A stretch of DNA of 64,000 nt from JAKQEM01 sp964391185 (GTDB lineage Bacteria; Patescibacteriota; Gracilibacteria; Peribacterales; Peribacteraceae), in NCBI GenBank assembly GCA_964391185.1, contig CAYMIX010000002.1, positions 124,001 to 188,000 of the forward strand, written 5' to 3'. Shown here in pieces: positions 15,033 through 23,060 of this stretch (within the stretch, counting starts at the first letter, position 1; every line of letters starts with the position of its first letter). Under the pieces are notes generated by a model that searched no databases, had not been told where the DNA came from, and saw only the letters and a program-made list of their open reading frames with translations. Both the position numbers and the translations under genes were made by a program.

Positions 15033-15081
15033 TGCTCGTTCTTCGTTCATTCGTGCCTCGAAGAACGAATTAACGAATCAA
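15033..15081. repeat. Class 1 repeat containing a GT4 stop codon
   Basis: Words TTCGTT/AACGAA iterate; CGTTCTTCG is mirrored by CGAAGAACG. On the minus strand it reads ATTCGTTAATTCGTTCTTCG, shared with 16301-16320 and, with one change, with 35623-35642. The TAA of the GT4 gene (15070-15072) lies inside it. Confidence 0.7.
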
Positions 15082-16260
15082 CCTCGTAATCGCATCAGAT
15101 ACAATCTTTTTGACCGCCTCCTCTGAAAATAGTTTATGAGCTTTGGCATAAGCGGCATCCGCCTGCTTCTGGCGACGAACGTAATCAGATAATTCTATGA
15201 GATGATCGACGTATTCGTCAGGGGTATCTGCGAGCATTATTTCTTTCCCTGGTTCGAAGTGGTAACCGGCAATCTTCGTTGTGATAAGAGGAATGGAACG
15301 ACACAATGGTTCGAATACTTTCTGCTGCATACCATGCCCAGTAATCCACGGGCAGAGTGCAATATCCATTTTGGAAATAAATTCACCGAGATCCGGAACG
15401 AACCCAACAGGTTGCGCGTCGTCACCGAGATATTCTTTATACCGATCCATCGGGAACTTGCTGCCCGTGAAGTGGAACCGGAACTTCCCCGGAGCACGCT
15501 TGCGGACAATCGGCAGAATCTTTTCGATCATGTATTCAAGCGCATCACGATTGTGTCCCATGTTGTAGTTCGAGCTCAGGAACACGACATCGAGAACTTC
15601 TTTATGCTGATGCGTTTTGTGCGCAAAGCATTTGGATAAACCACGCAGCGGCAACGTACCCGTGTGCTTGGCTCCGCGACTCTTGTACCAATCCTCTTCT
15701 ACTGGAGTAATGCCAAAGATGAAGTCCGATTCCTTTGCAGCAATCGTCTCACCCGGATATTTCGGAAGGGACTTGATAATGGACTTCAGTGACCATCCAT
15801 TTTCATCACGACAGTTTGCAGGTTCATTGAGTGACGACTTCATGATCGTTGGAATGCCGTATGGCTTGAGCAGTCTCAACGTTGGCCAAAGCAAGGTGTA
15901 TTCAATCCATGCGAGATCTGGCTTGAATCGTTCGACCTCTTCTTTCACAACACGTTCGTATTCAGGATCGGTGTATTCCAGAGCCGCACCATCGAGTAAT
16001 GCTGGAGATGCGAGGATGCGTGGAATCCTTTTGAGAGCTAATTGATATGGATGCTGGACATAGGGAAGAAGCGTCAGCGGAATATTCAGCTCAGCAAATG
16101 CGCGTTCGACATCTTCACGTGGTTGCCACTTATGAATCTTGGCAATTACATGGAGTTCGTACCCCAAGCTCTGCATCTGCTTTAAACCATTAAAGCGGTC
16201 CTGCTGGCAGGCGCCAGTGACGGGGTAAGGGACCCAGGGTGTTAAAACTAATATCTTCAC
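15070..16260 (-). CDS. GT4-like glycosyltransferase (GT-B)
   Basis: About 396 residues. GTG 16260 is preferred: TATCCT ends 6 nt before it and the protein then begins MKILVLTPWVPYPVTG, the normal GT-B start. The N-terminal acceptor domain has SSLNEPANCRDENG near residue 150. In the C-terminal donor domain, WITGHGMQQKVFEPL replaces the common E-x-x-P-x-x-x-x-E-A pattern, so this is a divergent sugar-phosphate-independent GT-B. It is cytosolic or peripheral. The last residues (RLIR) and the stop come from a class 1 repeat. Confidence 0.75.
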   Translation of the reverse strand: MKILVLTPWVPYPVTGACQQDRFNGLKQMQSLGYELHVIAKIHKWQPREDVERAFAELNIPLTLLPYVQHPYQLALKRIPRILASPALLDGAALEYTDPEYERVVKEEVERFKPDLAWIEYTLLWPTLRLLKPYGIPTIMKSSLNEPANCRDENGWSLKSIIKSLPKYPGETIAAKESDFIFGITPVEEDWYKSRGAKHTGTLPLRGLSKCFAHKTHQHKEVLDVVFLSSNYNMGHNRDALEYMIEKILPIVRKRAPGKFRFHFTGSKFPMDRYKEYLGDDAQPVGFVPDLGEFISKMDIALCPWITGHGMQQKVFEPLCRSIPLITTKIAGYHFEPGKEIMLADTPDEYVDHLIELSDYVRRQKQADAAYAKAHKLFSEEAVKKIVSDAITRLIR

Positions 16261-16266
16261 GGGTTT

Positions 16267-16272
16267 AGGATA
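16267..16272 (-). promoter_or_regulatory. -10 element, leaderless
   Basis: TATCCT on the minus strand, 6 nt before GTG 16260; it decides the start of the GT4 gene. Confidence 0.55.
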
Positions 16273-16296
16273 CACGAAACAGCGTTCAGTTAACGG

Positions 16297-16345
16297 GTTA
16301 ATTCGTTAATTCGTTCTTCGAATTAACGCATTAACAAATTAACGT
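16297..16345. repeat. Class 1 iterated-word hairpin
   Basis: CGTTAATTCG (16304-16313), a 5-nt loop, then CGAATTAACG (16319-16328), flanked by further TTAA-containing words on both sides. It lies between the divergent GT4 and FkbM genes. Its core is shared with 35619-35644 and 15069-15081. Confidence 0.8.
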
Positions 16346-16351
16346 TAGACT
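16346..16351 (+). promoter_or_regulatory. -10 element, leaderless
   Basis: TAGACT ends 7 nt before ATG 16359. Confidence 0.4.
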
Positions 16352-16358
16352 CAGTTTA

Positions 16359-17132
16359 ATGAAAAACCTCGTCCTGCTTTGGCGATTACTTACAACAGTA
16401 AGGAACTGGCCAGTCTATTTCCTCAATAGATTTGGCTACATGAACAATAAAAGCGAGGTTCATTTTCATCTGTGGAACGGCATGACCATCGTCGGACGAC
16501 CATTTTCCATCGACCGTGCGATCATTAATGAAGAGTGGTTGGACCGATGTTACGAACCAAATCAGTCGGGAATTCATTTCGATTGGAAGGCATGCACAAC
16601 GATTCTCGATATCGGATCTCACATTGGAACATTTACATTGTATGCAGCTGCTAAAGCCCCGAATGCGCACATCACTGCGTTCGAACCGGAGCCAACGAAT
16701 GCAGCAATGTTGCGACGTAATATCGAGATCAATAATCTCGGCAATCGTGTGAAGGCAGTCGAAGCTGCAGTCAGTGGAACGAATGGAACGATCACGCTCA
16801 ATATGACCAAAGCGAGTGGAAGCGGAGGACATTCCATCTATTCCTATACATCTGATGCCAAGACGATCGAGGTGCCGATGGTGTCACTTTCATCGATTCT
16901 CAAAGACATCCAACACTGTGACTTTTTGAAGATCGACTGCGAAGGTGCGGAGTATGAAGCGTTTTATAATCTGAGCGATGAAGAGTTTAAAAAGATCGGA
17001 TTCATCGCGATGGAATATCATCACTTTTCGAAAGATCCGACACATACGCCTGTGCATTTGAAGAAGTTCTTGGAGGACAAAGGATTCAAGGTAATGGAGC
17101 CGGCGAAGTCATTGTTCTTCGCGCATAGATAA
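16359..17132 (+). CDS. FkbM family SAM methyltransferase
   Basis: A 257-residue protein. Motif I appears as TILDIGSHIGTFTLYAA near 80-96 with the acidic FEPEP loop after it. The C-terminal FKIDCEGAEYE-type motif (LKIDCEGAEYEAF, about 195) is diagnostic of FkbM proteins, which O-methylate sugars, glycolipids or polyketides. In this setting a glycan hydroxyl is the probable target. It is likely monocistronic: a class 1 hairpin lies before it and a class 2 palindrome after it. Confidence 0.87.
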   Translation: MKNLVLLWRLLTTVRNWPVYFLNRFGYMNNKSEVHFHLWNGMTIVGRPFSIDRAIINEEWLDRCYEPNQSGIHFDWKACTTILDIGSHIGTFTLYAAAKAPNAHITAFEPEPTNAAMLRRNIEINNLGNRVKAVEAAVSGTNGTITLNMTKASGSGGHSIYSYTSDAKTIEVPMVSLSSILKDIQHCDFLKIDCEGAEYEAFYNLSDEEFKKIGFIAMEYHHFSKDPTHTPVHLKKFLEDKGFKVMEPAKSLFFAHR

Positions 17133-17139
17133 GCCGCCG

Positions 17140-17236
17140 ACGTCACCCTGAGGTGCCCGCACTATGGATTCGGGGCTCATCGTCGCTTCGCTCCGATTCG
17201 CACCTCACCATGACGTGCGGGCCTCGAAGGGTGACG
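17140..17236. repeat. Class 2 G+C-rich composite palindrome
   Basis: CGTCACCCT (17140-17148) pairs with AGGGTGACG (17228-17236); GCCCGCA (17155-17161) pairs with TGCGGGC (17216-17222). GCACCTCACCATGAC (17200-17214) recurs inverted at 27379-27393. Position suggests a terminator for the FkbM gene. Confidence 0.7.
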
Positions 17237-17299
17237 GCGTGCTTAGCAAAGGTGGCAAAAGACCCATTCCAATGACTAGCCGAAAAATTCGTCCTACCC

Positions 17300-17305
17300 T
17301 ACAAT
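17300..17305 (+). promoter_or_regulatory. -10 element, leaderless
   Basis: TACAAT ends 6 nt before ATG 17312 of the UDP-sugar dehydrogenase gene. Confidence 0.6.
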
Positions 17306-17311
17306 TTCCGC

Positions 17312-18583
17312 ATGGAGAAGCTGTCAGTATGCATCGTCGGCTTGGGATACGTCGGCCAACCATTGGCTTACGCCTTTGCGAAGCACGGCTTCCCTGTTTC
17401 GGGTTTTGATATTTTCGAAAAGCGCATTGAGGAACTGAAGTCTGGATTTGATCGAACGAATGAGCTCAGCAAAGAAGAGCTCGCATCAGTAAGCATCACC
17501 TACAGTTCCGATCCATCCGTCATTGGTAATGCGAAGGTGGTGATTATCGCTTTGCCAACTCCCGTCGATGACAACAACAAGCCTGACCTCAAAATCCTCG
17601 AGGCTGGAACACACACTGTTGGAAAGCAGCTCAAAAAAGGAATGGTCGTCGTGTATGAATCAACAGTGTACCCGGGAGTCACCGAAGAAATTTGCGGACC
17701 AATTCTCGAACAAGAATCAGGACTGAAATCTGGAATAGACTTCACGTTGGGCTACTCGCCTGAACGCATCAACCCCGGAGACAAGCAACACACGGTGGAA
17801 ACGATCATCAAGATTGTGTCCGGACAGGACGAAAAGACGACGGACATTTTGTGTGATTTGTATGGATCGATTGTGAGCGCAGGAATTCACCGCGCATCAA
17901 GCATCAAAGTAGCAGAGATGGCGAAGGCAATCGAGAACGCTCAGCGCGATATCAACATCGCATATATCAACGAAGTGGCGATGCTCTGTAATCACCTCGG
18001 TATCAGAACGAAAGATGTGCTCGATGCCGCAGGCACCAAGTGGAACTTCCTCAAGTTCCAACCAGGGCTTGTGGGTGGACACTGCATCGGCGTTGATCCT
18101 TTTTACCTGGTAGAAAAAGCACGTCGGCTCGGCATGAACACGCAGCTGATTACCGCAGGCCGCAGCATCAATGATGGCATGGCGAACTTCATCGCTGACA
18201 GAGTAACTGGCGCGCTCAAGACACCGATCGATAACGCGCGCATCCTCGTCCTAGGACTCACCTTCAAAGAAGACGTGCCAGATACGCGCAACAGCAAAGT
18301 GCACGACGTGATCAACGCTCTCAAAGATCGTGGAGCAACGGTAGAAGCGCATGATCCATTCCTGACAGATGCAGCGTTGGGAGCCATGAAGCTGACGCCA
18401 GGCTCACTCGAAAAAGGACCATATGATGCAGTGATGCTCCTGGTTCCTCACAAGCAATATCTGGAAGCTCCTGTTCAAACGATCATCAATGCGACGCAAG
18501 AGGGAGGTGTGGTGTACGACTTGAAGTCGCTGCTTGATGCGAATACGATTGTAAATCAGAAGAGGCAATATCTAAGCCTCTAA
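17312..18583 (+). CDS. UDP-HexNAc 6-dehydrogenase (WecC/WbpA/TviB type)
   Basis: A 423-residue protein of full length. NAD-binding GLGYVGQPLA (10-19), YESTVYPGVTEE, the central dimer helix, and the catalytic-Cys motif GGHCIGVDPFYL (about residues 254-265), followed by LGLTFKEDVPDTRNS in the UDP-binding domain. The family oxidises C6 of UDP-GlcNAc or UDP-ManNAc in two NAD-dependent steps. A UDP-GlcNAc 2-epimerase gene at 51317 makes UDP-ManNAcA a plausible product. The 18591 gene follows after 7 nt and may be co-transcribed. Confidence 0.9.
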   Translation: MEKLSVCIVGLGYVGQPLAYAFAKHGFPVSGFDIFEKRIEELKSGFDRTNELSKEELASVSITYSSDPSVIGNAKVVIIALPTPVDDNNKPDLKILEAGTHTVGKQLKKGMVVVYESTVYPGVTEEICGPILEQESGLKSGIDFTLGYSPERINPGDKQHTVETIIKIVSGQDEKTTDILCDLYGSIVSAGIHRASSIKVAEMAKAIENAQRDINIAYINEVAMLCNHLGIRTKDVLDAAGTKWNFLKFQPGLVGGHCIGVDPFYLVEKARRLGMNTQLITAGRSINDGMANFIADRVTGALKTPIDNARILVLGLTFKEDVPDTRNSKVHDVINALKDRGATVEAHDPFLTDAALGAMKLTPGSLEKGPYDAVMLLVPHKQYLEAPVQTIINATQEGGVVYDLKSLLDANTIVNQKRQYLSL

Positions 18584-18590
18584 ATTATAA

Positions 18591-19496
18591 ATGAATAACC
18601 GTTCACTTCCCTATTGGGCAAAAGGAGCGCTGGCTGGATTGCTATTCCCTGTGATTATTTTTGCCGCTGCTTTCTTGGGCATCGATTCATATGACGAAAC
18701 GATACAAATAATGCTAATGCCACTGTGGCTGGCTGGATTCGCAGCAGGAACCGGAGGCTTCACGCCAATGGTGATCGTCATGTTTATTTTTGGATTTCTG
18801 TCCTATGCACTTGTAGGAAGTGTACTGGGGATGCTTATTGAGAAAATTCCTAGTCCTAACGGCAGGAAGCTGGCTGTAGCTTTAATAATCGTTGCATTAT
18901 TTGCTGCTGCCGCAGCAGTTACTTGGGGCGCACAAAAGCAAACCGATGTTTACCAACGTGTTGGCTACACGGTTCAAGATTGCATCGACAAAGAACCTGA
19001 TGAACACAGTAAAATCACGTGTATCGACATTGTTTACCGGCGTTTCGCTCCAGATCCCGCGACATGTTTGCTGCTCTCATCCAACGATTCGCTCCTTAGA
19101 ATGTGCACTGAATATGTGGCAAGCGAAGCAAAGGATGCGAGTGTTTGTAATGCATTTAACGAAAGTCAGCAGGCAAAAGATTACTGTCTTAGCTTCATTC
19201 CGAAAGATGCCGGCAATGTTGCGGATTGCGAATTAATCAAATCTGAAATGCAGCGATATCAGTGCTACAACAGTGCAGCATGGGCAGCGAGAGACTTTGC
19301 ACTATGCAGCAAAATGCCTTTCAACAATCCTTACGAACCGGCACCGAATAAACAGTGGTGCATCAAATGGCTAGCTCAGAATGCGTTTTTCGACTGCACC
19401 GGCGACGCTGCATGTATCGCAGTGATTTGCGATTCTATTGTGGATCCAGAAGCGAAAGGAGTCTGTACATGGACACTTAGTGAGCTTCAGAAATAG
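18591..19496 (+). CDS. Membrane protein with an extracytoplasmic Cys-ladder domain
   Basis: A 301-residue protein. Three to four TM helices (about 10-30, 37-53, 59-82, 92-110) are followed by about 180 residues containing 14 cysteines. The first eight gaps are nearly constant at 11-14 residues. The pattern is Cys, helix, Cys, short turn, next helix, which suggests stacked disulfide-linked helical hairpins outside the cell. I know no function for it. It follows the UDP-sugar dehydrogenase by 7 nt and abuts the convergent Nudix gene (19496/19497). It may be a surface or cell-wall binding protein. Confidence 0.6.
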   Translation: MNNRSLPYWAKGALAGLLFPVIIFAAAFLGIDSYDETIQIMLMPLWLAGFAAGTGGFTPMVIVMFIFGFLSYALVGSVLGMLIEKIPSPNGRKLAVALIIVALFAAAAAVTWGAQKQTDVYQRVGYTVQDCIDKEPDEHSKITCIDIVYRRFAPDPATCLLLSSNDSLLRMCTEYVASEAKDASVCNAFNESQQAKDYCLSFIPKDAGNVADCELIKSEMQRYQCYNSAAWAARDFALCSKMPFNNPYEPAPNKQWCIKWLAQNAFFDCTGDAACIAVICDSIVDPEAKGVCTWTLSELQK

Positions 19497-20006
19497 CTAG
19501 CGTCGTTCAAATGCATATCGCAGCAGCCCATACGCACTCACCATATGCACTTTTGAAGATGTGAGAACTTTCTGAATGGCTTCGTCGAAAGGCATTTCAT
19601 GCACTTCGATAAGTTCATCATGATCTTGTTCAAGCGGACTCTCGAAGAGACCATGACCGACATAGATATGATTCGTAATCACGATCGAATCAGACAGATT
19701 ACCCGTACAATATTTTTTCAAATCCTTGGCATCGAAACCTGTTTCTTCGCGCAGTTCACGATGTGCTGCGACAAGGAGATCCGCTTCTTTGTCGGCTTTT
19801 CCACTCGGTAGCATCCAAATATATTCACCATAAAACGCACGAAATTCGCGGAGCATCAGAATCGTTCCTGGTGTTTTGAAAGCAATGATATGAACAGAAT
19901 CATTGCGATGTACGCGTACGGATTTCTTGATACGACCATCAGGAAGAGGTGCTGTATCGAGTGTGACGCGCCAGTCGAATTGATTGAAAAGTTCTTCTGA
20001 AGTCAT
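19497..20006 (-). CDS. Nudix hydrolase, ADP-ribose/nucleotide-sugar pyrophosphatase-like
   Basis: A 169-residue protein. The Nudix box reads G-K-A-D-K-E then ...HRELREETGF: the core R-E-x-x-E-E-x-G is intact, but the first Glu of G-x5-E sits one residue early with Ala in its usual place. N-terminal beta strands and a C-terminal helix fit the ADPRase/NudF group, which hydrolyses ADP-ribose and related nucleoside-diphosphate sugars. In this locus it could remove excess nucleotide sugar. TATCAT (20013-20018) ends 6 nt before ATG 20006, so it is leaderless. Confidence 0.82.
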   Translation of the reverse strand: MTSEELFNQFDWRVTLDTAPLPDGRIKKSVRVHRNDSVHIIAFKTPGTILMLREFRAFYGEYIWMLPSGKADKEADLLVAAHRELREETGFDAKDLKKYCTGNLSDSIVITNHIYVGHGLFESPLEQDHDELIEVHEMPFDEAIQKVLTSSKVHMVSAYGLLRYAFERR

Positions 20007-20012
20007 AACCGA

Positions 20013-20018
20013 ATGATA
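20013..20018 (-). promoter_or_regulatory. -10 element, leaderless
   Basis: TATCAT on the minus strand, 6 nt before ATG 20006. Confidence 0.6.
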
Positions 20019-20051
20019 CTCCCCATACCCCCATTACCCCCAACACTCGCC

Positions 20052-21662
20052 TTACTGCAGTGTCCACAAGCTCCATCCCTCCTCTTTTTTGATCATCTTA
20101 AACAAGGACTCGTCGATAGCCCAATCCGGCCTTTCCTTCTCATTCCACAAAAGTTTCGTCACATGATATTTCTCCAGGTATGGACGAGGATTTGCACGAA
20201 CTGCACCGCACACAGCATTCGCCTTCGCGATACTTTCTTGAAATTCTGCTTCTGTTTCTTGGTTGCGAATCACCTTCAATCGTTCCTCCGCATGCACAAC
20301 AAGACCCGCGTAGTCGATAGGCTCACCGAATACTTCCGAGAGGCACGCACGTTCTTCGTATTCTTCATCCGTCACTAGCAAGAAGCCTGAGTATTCCGTA
20401 AATACCACATCGTGATTCGTATACGATGCAATGATATCTGCTGATTTGCGGTCTGTGAGAACCGTCTGTTTTTCCGTACCCAAGGCATCGAATGATGAGG
20501 CAAGATGTTGATATGCCATCGCTGATTCATCCGGCACTTGGAATGCATACAGTCGTCCGCCTTGATCGGAGATACCTGTCATCAGTGGCAATACACAGAG
20601 CATGACGACTACAACTGCATCCCATCGGAACATGCGATAGTGAATGATCGCGACTATCAATAAAATTACTGCGATATATAGATATTGAATATAATGCGAC
20701 GAGAACGACATCACGGTTCCGTGGATAATCTGCTGGTTGTACATCAGGGCGAGTGCAACAAGCATCGCAAGAAGAGGCAGCATTCTCCGACGAACGTCGC
20801 TGCGACGGAAAAGCCAGCAGGCACCAATGCATATGAGAACTGTCAGCACACTACGAATGATTGACTCCGGCATGTGCGACTGAACTAAGCCAATGCGATC
20901 AGATACTGCTTGAAAAAGCGGATGCGAACGAATCATCAGCAAGCGATACACCGTCGGACCACCTGTTATCAGTGCTCCAAGAATGCCGAACGGCAGCGTT
21001 TTCCAATAAGCAGATTTATTCGTCACTGACTTGTCGATCAGGATGCCAATACACAGAAGTGCTGCGAACGCATAGAGAAATGTCCATGCCCAGAGGTACA
21101 CGCCGGTGGTAAACCCAAGGAGCAATCCTGCGAAGAGCGCGCGCCATTTCGTTGGCACTTCGTACCATCGCCAAAAGAGCAGCAGTGTACTCATGACAAT
21201 CGGCATGCTGAAGCCCGGGTGGAAGTACCGTTTGCCGAACGCGATCAGCCAGAAAAAGAAGATCGATGAAAGTATCGAAAGCCACCAGCTTGCGCCAAAC
21301 TTACGAGCGAGAGCAAATCCAAGCGGAATCATCAGGGGTGTAATAAAAATGCTTAAGAATAGAACGAGCAACGGCGCGGAGATTCCCGTCCAGAAAAGCA
21401 ACGCACCGATCGCTTCTTCTAAGCCTGGAGATTGCGGACCGCTGGGTGCATCTGCACCTGTCCACACACCGTTAGATGCATCGGAAAAAGGATGCAGAAG
21501 CGCGTGCTGTGTGCGGATCATGTACATCCCCTCTTCGCTTCCGCCAAAAGGAACTAATCCACGGAAATCTGCCTGACGCGTTGCGAGTAACGGCTGCCAA
21601 GCGATGATGATCGCACCGATCATGGTGATGAGCGCGATAATGATGGAGCGTTTTACGACCAT
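20052..21662 (-). CDS. Large GT-C-like polytopic membrane protein
   Basis: About 536 residues from ATG 21662, where the first TM helix begins (MVVKRSIIIAL), rather than from the upstream codon at 21707. Around a dozen TM segments follow, then a soluble C-terminal domain of about 150 residues beginning near GRLYAFQVPDESAMAY. The first large outside loop has GGSEEGMYMIRTQHAL with paired acidic residues, as in GT-C enzymes. The start overlaps by 10 nt the end of the methyltransferase-GT2 fusion gene, so the two are co-translated. Probably an outer-face glycosyltransferase; donor and acceptor unknown. Confidence 0.6.
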   Translation of the reverse strand: MVVKRSIIIALITMIGAIIIAWQPLLATRQADFRGLVPFGGSEEGMYMIRTQHALLHPFSDASNGVWTGADAPSGPQSPGLEEAIGALLFWTGISAPLLVLFLSIFITPLMIPLGFALARKFGASWWLSILSSIFFFWLIAFGKRYFHPGFSMPIVMSTLLLFWRWYEVPTKWRALFAGLLLGFTTGVYLWAWTFLYAFAALLCIGILIDKSVTNKSAYWKTLPFGILGALITGGPTVYRLLMIRSHPLFQAVSDRIGLVQSHMPESIIRSVLTVLICIGACWLFRRSDVRRRMLPLLAMLVALALMYNQQIIHGTVMSFSSHYIQYLYIAVILLIVAIIHYRMFRWDAVVVVMLCVLPLMTGISDQGGRLYAFQVPDESAMAYQHLASSFDALGTEKQTVLTDRKSADIIASYTNHDVVFTEYSGFLLVTDEEYEERACLSEVFGEPIDYAGLVVHAEERLKVIRNQETEAEFQESIAKANAVCGAVRANPRPYLEKYHVTKLLWNEKERPDWAIDESLFKMIKKEEGWSLWTLQ

Positions 21663-23044
21663 TTGATAATGCGAGCACCTTTGAAGAACATTTTGGTAAG
21701 TAACCAACCGTGACCAAATGGACTGAGCTTAGTCGTTCCATATGAGCGCTCCATATAGTGCACAGGAGTTTCGCGGATTTTGCGGTGCTGACGCGCGACA
21801 CCAAGGAAGACATCGAAATCTCCGAAAGGATCCATACGCGTCGTCATTCGTGGATAATCGCTTCGATAAAACGCTTTCACAGGCGAAAGTACATCGACGA
21901 TCTTCTGCCCAAACAGCCAGGAAAACATCATGCTGAAGATTTTATTACCGAGGAGATTCAGAGCTGGCATCGCTTCTCCACGCATCGGATACATCAGGCG
22001 TGACGCATTCACGCATTCTGCTTTTCCCGCGACCAGAGCGTGATAGAGCTTTGGTAATTCGCTTGGATGCACGGTGTAATCGCCATCGTAGATCACCAGC
22101 ACATCACCGGTGGATTCACGAATACCATGATGCAGCGCATCGCCTTTTCCACGGCCAGGTTGCTTGAGTCCACGAATGGTCAGAGGACCGTTGTATTCTA
22201 AGATCGCTTGTTGAATCTCCTCCCACGTTCCATCGTTGGAATGACCTTCGATGAAGAGAAGTTCCGTCTTGGTTCCAAACTGCGGCATTGCATTGATAAT
22301 CTGACGAACGTTTCCTTTTTCGTTACGGACAGCAGAAAGAACCGTCACAGAATGCTCAGGATGTTGCAAAGGAATCGGCCGCGCGATGATTGTTTGGATC
22401 ATGCACAAACGTTGGAACACCGGCAGTGTTGCGATAAATCGATTGAAGAAACCGGCGATCAGCGGAATCGAGACAGGGCACAAAATACGCCCACTGTGTT
22501 CGACGACTTCAAACCCTGCGAGTGAAAGCATGTTCTCAAGCGCATGATACGAGAGCCAGTTCTGCGCAGGGAACCGTGTTTTTATATGCAGCCATTCACC
22601 AACTTTGAAGATAGGACTCCAGAGAAAGTTGAACGTGGTGATAACAAGACGTGTGCGATCCTCACATAATTTTTTACGAATATCTTCCAAGGCAATCTGC
22701 ACATCTGGAACATAGTTAATCGTATCGAGGAGCAACACGTACTCATGCTTTTGACTGTGATGAAGAGCTCCAACTGTATCAACATCGTAGGTGCTAGATG
22801 TATCTGCTTTTGCTTTCTCAATCATTTTCTCAGAGAAGTCGATACCGACTTTATGCGCCTGAGGAAGTGCGGAAAGTACTGTGCCAATTCCACAACCGAG
22901 ATCAATCACAGATGCATCCTCGGGAATAAGTGACTTCAACCATCGAATACGATCACGATAAAGAACTGCATGACGCCGTGCATCACGAGAACGTTTAGAC
23001 GCGAGTTGATCAAAATATTGCCGGCGGTCATCTAAAGAATTCAT
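21653..23044 (-). CDS. Fusion: class I methyltransferase plus GT2 glycosyltransferase
   Basis: About 463 residues from ATG 23044 (MNSLDDRRQYF). Residues 1-200 are a SAM methyltransferase: DLGCGIGTVLS is motif I near 50-60, with a class I core. From about 225 a GT2 domain begins (HSVTVLSAVRNEKGNV), with EGHSNDGTWEE and a YDGDYTVHPSE D-x-D motif. No TM segment lies between them, and both domains appear complete. One polypeptide may add and methylate the same lipid-linked sugar. It is in an operon with HAD-UbiA upstream (16-nt gap) and the GT-C protein downstream (overlap). Confidence 0.82.
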   Translation of the reverse strand: MNSLDDRRQYFDQLASKRSRDARRHAVLYRDRIRWLKSLIPEDASVIDLGCGIGTVLSALPQAHKVGIDFSEKMIEKAKADTSSTYDVDTVGALHHSQKHEYVLLLDTINYVPDVQIALEDIRKKLCEDRTRLVITTFNFLWSPIFKVGEWLHIKTRFPAQNWLSYHALENMLSLAGFEVVEHSGRILCPVSIPLIAGFFNRFIATLPVFQRLCMIQTIIARPIPLQHPEHSVTVLSAVRNEKGNVRQIINAMPQFGTKTELLFIEGHSNDGTWEEIQQAILEYNGPLTIRGLKQPGRGKGDALHHGIRESTGDVLVIYDGDYTVHPSELPKLYHALVAGKAECVNASRLMYPMRGEAMPALNLLGNKIFSMMFSWLFGQKIVDVLSPVKAFYRSDYPRMTTRMDPFGDFDVFLGVARQHRKIRETPVHYMERSYGTTKLSPFGHGWLLTKMFFKGARIIKWS

Positions 23045-23060
23045 CTGAAACGGGAGTCTA

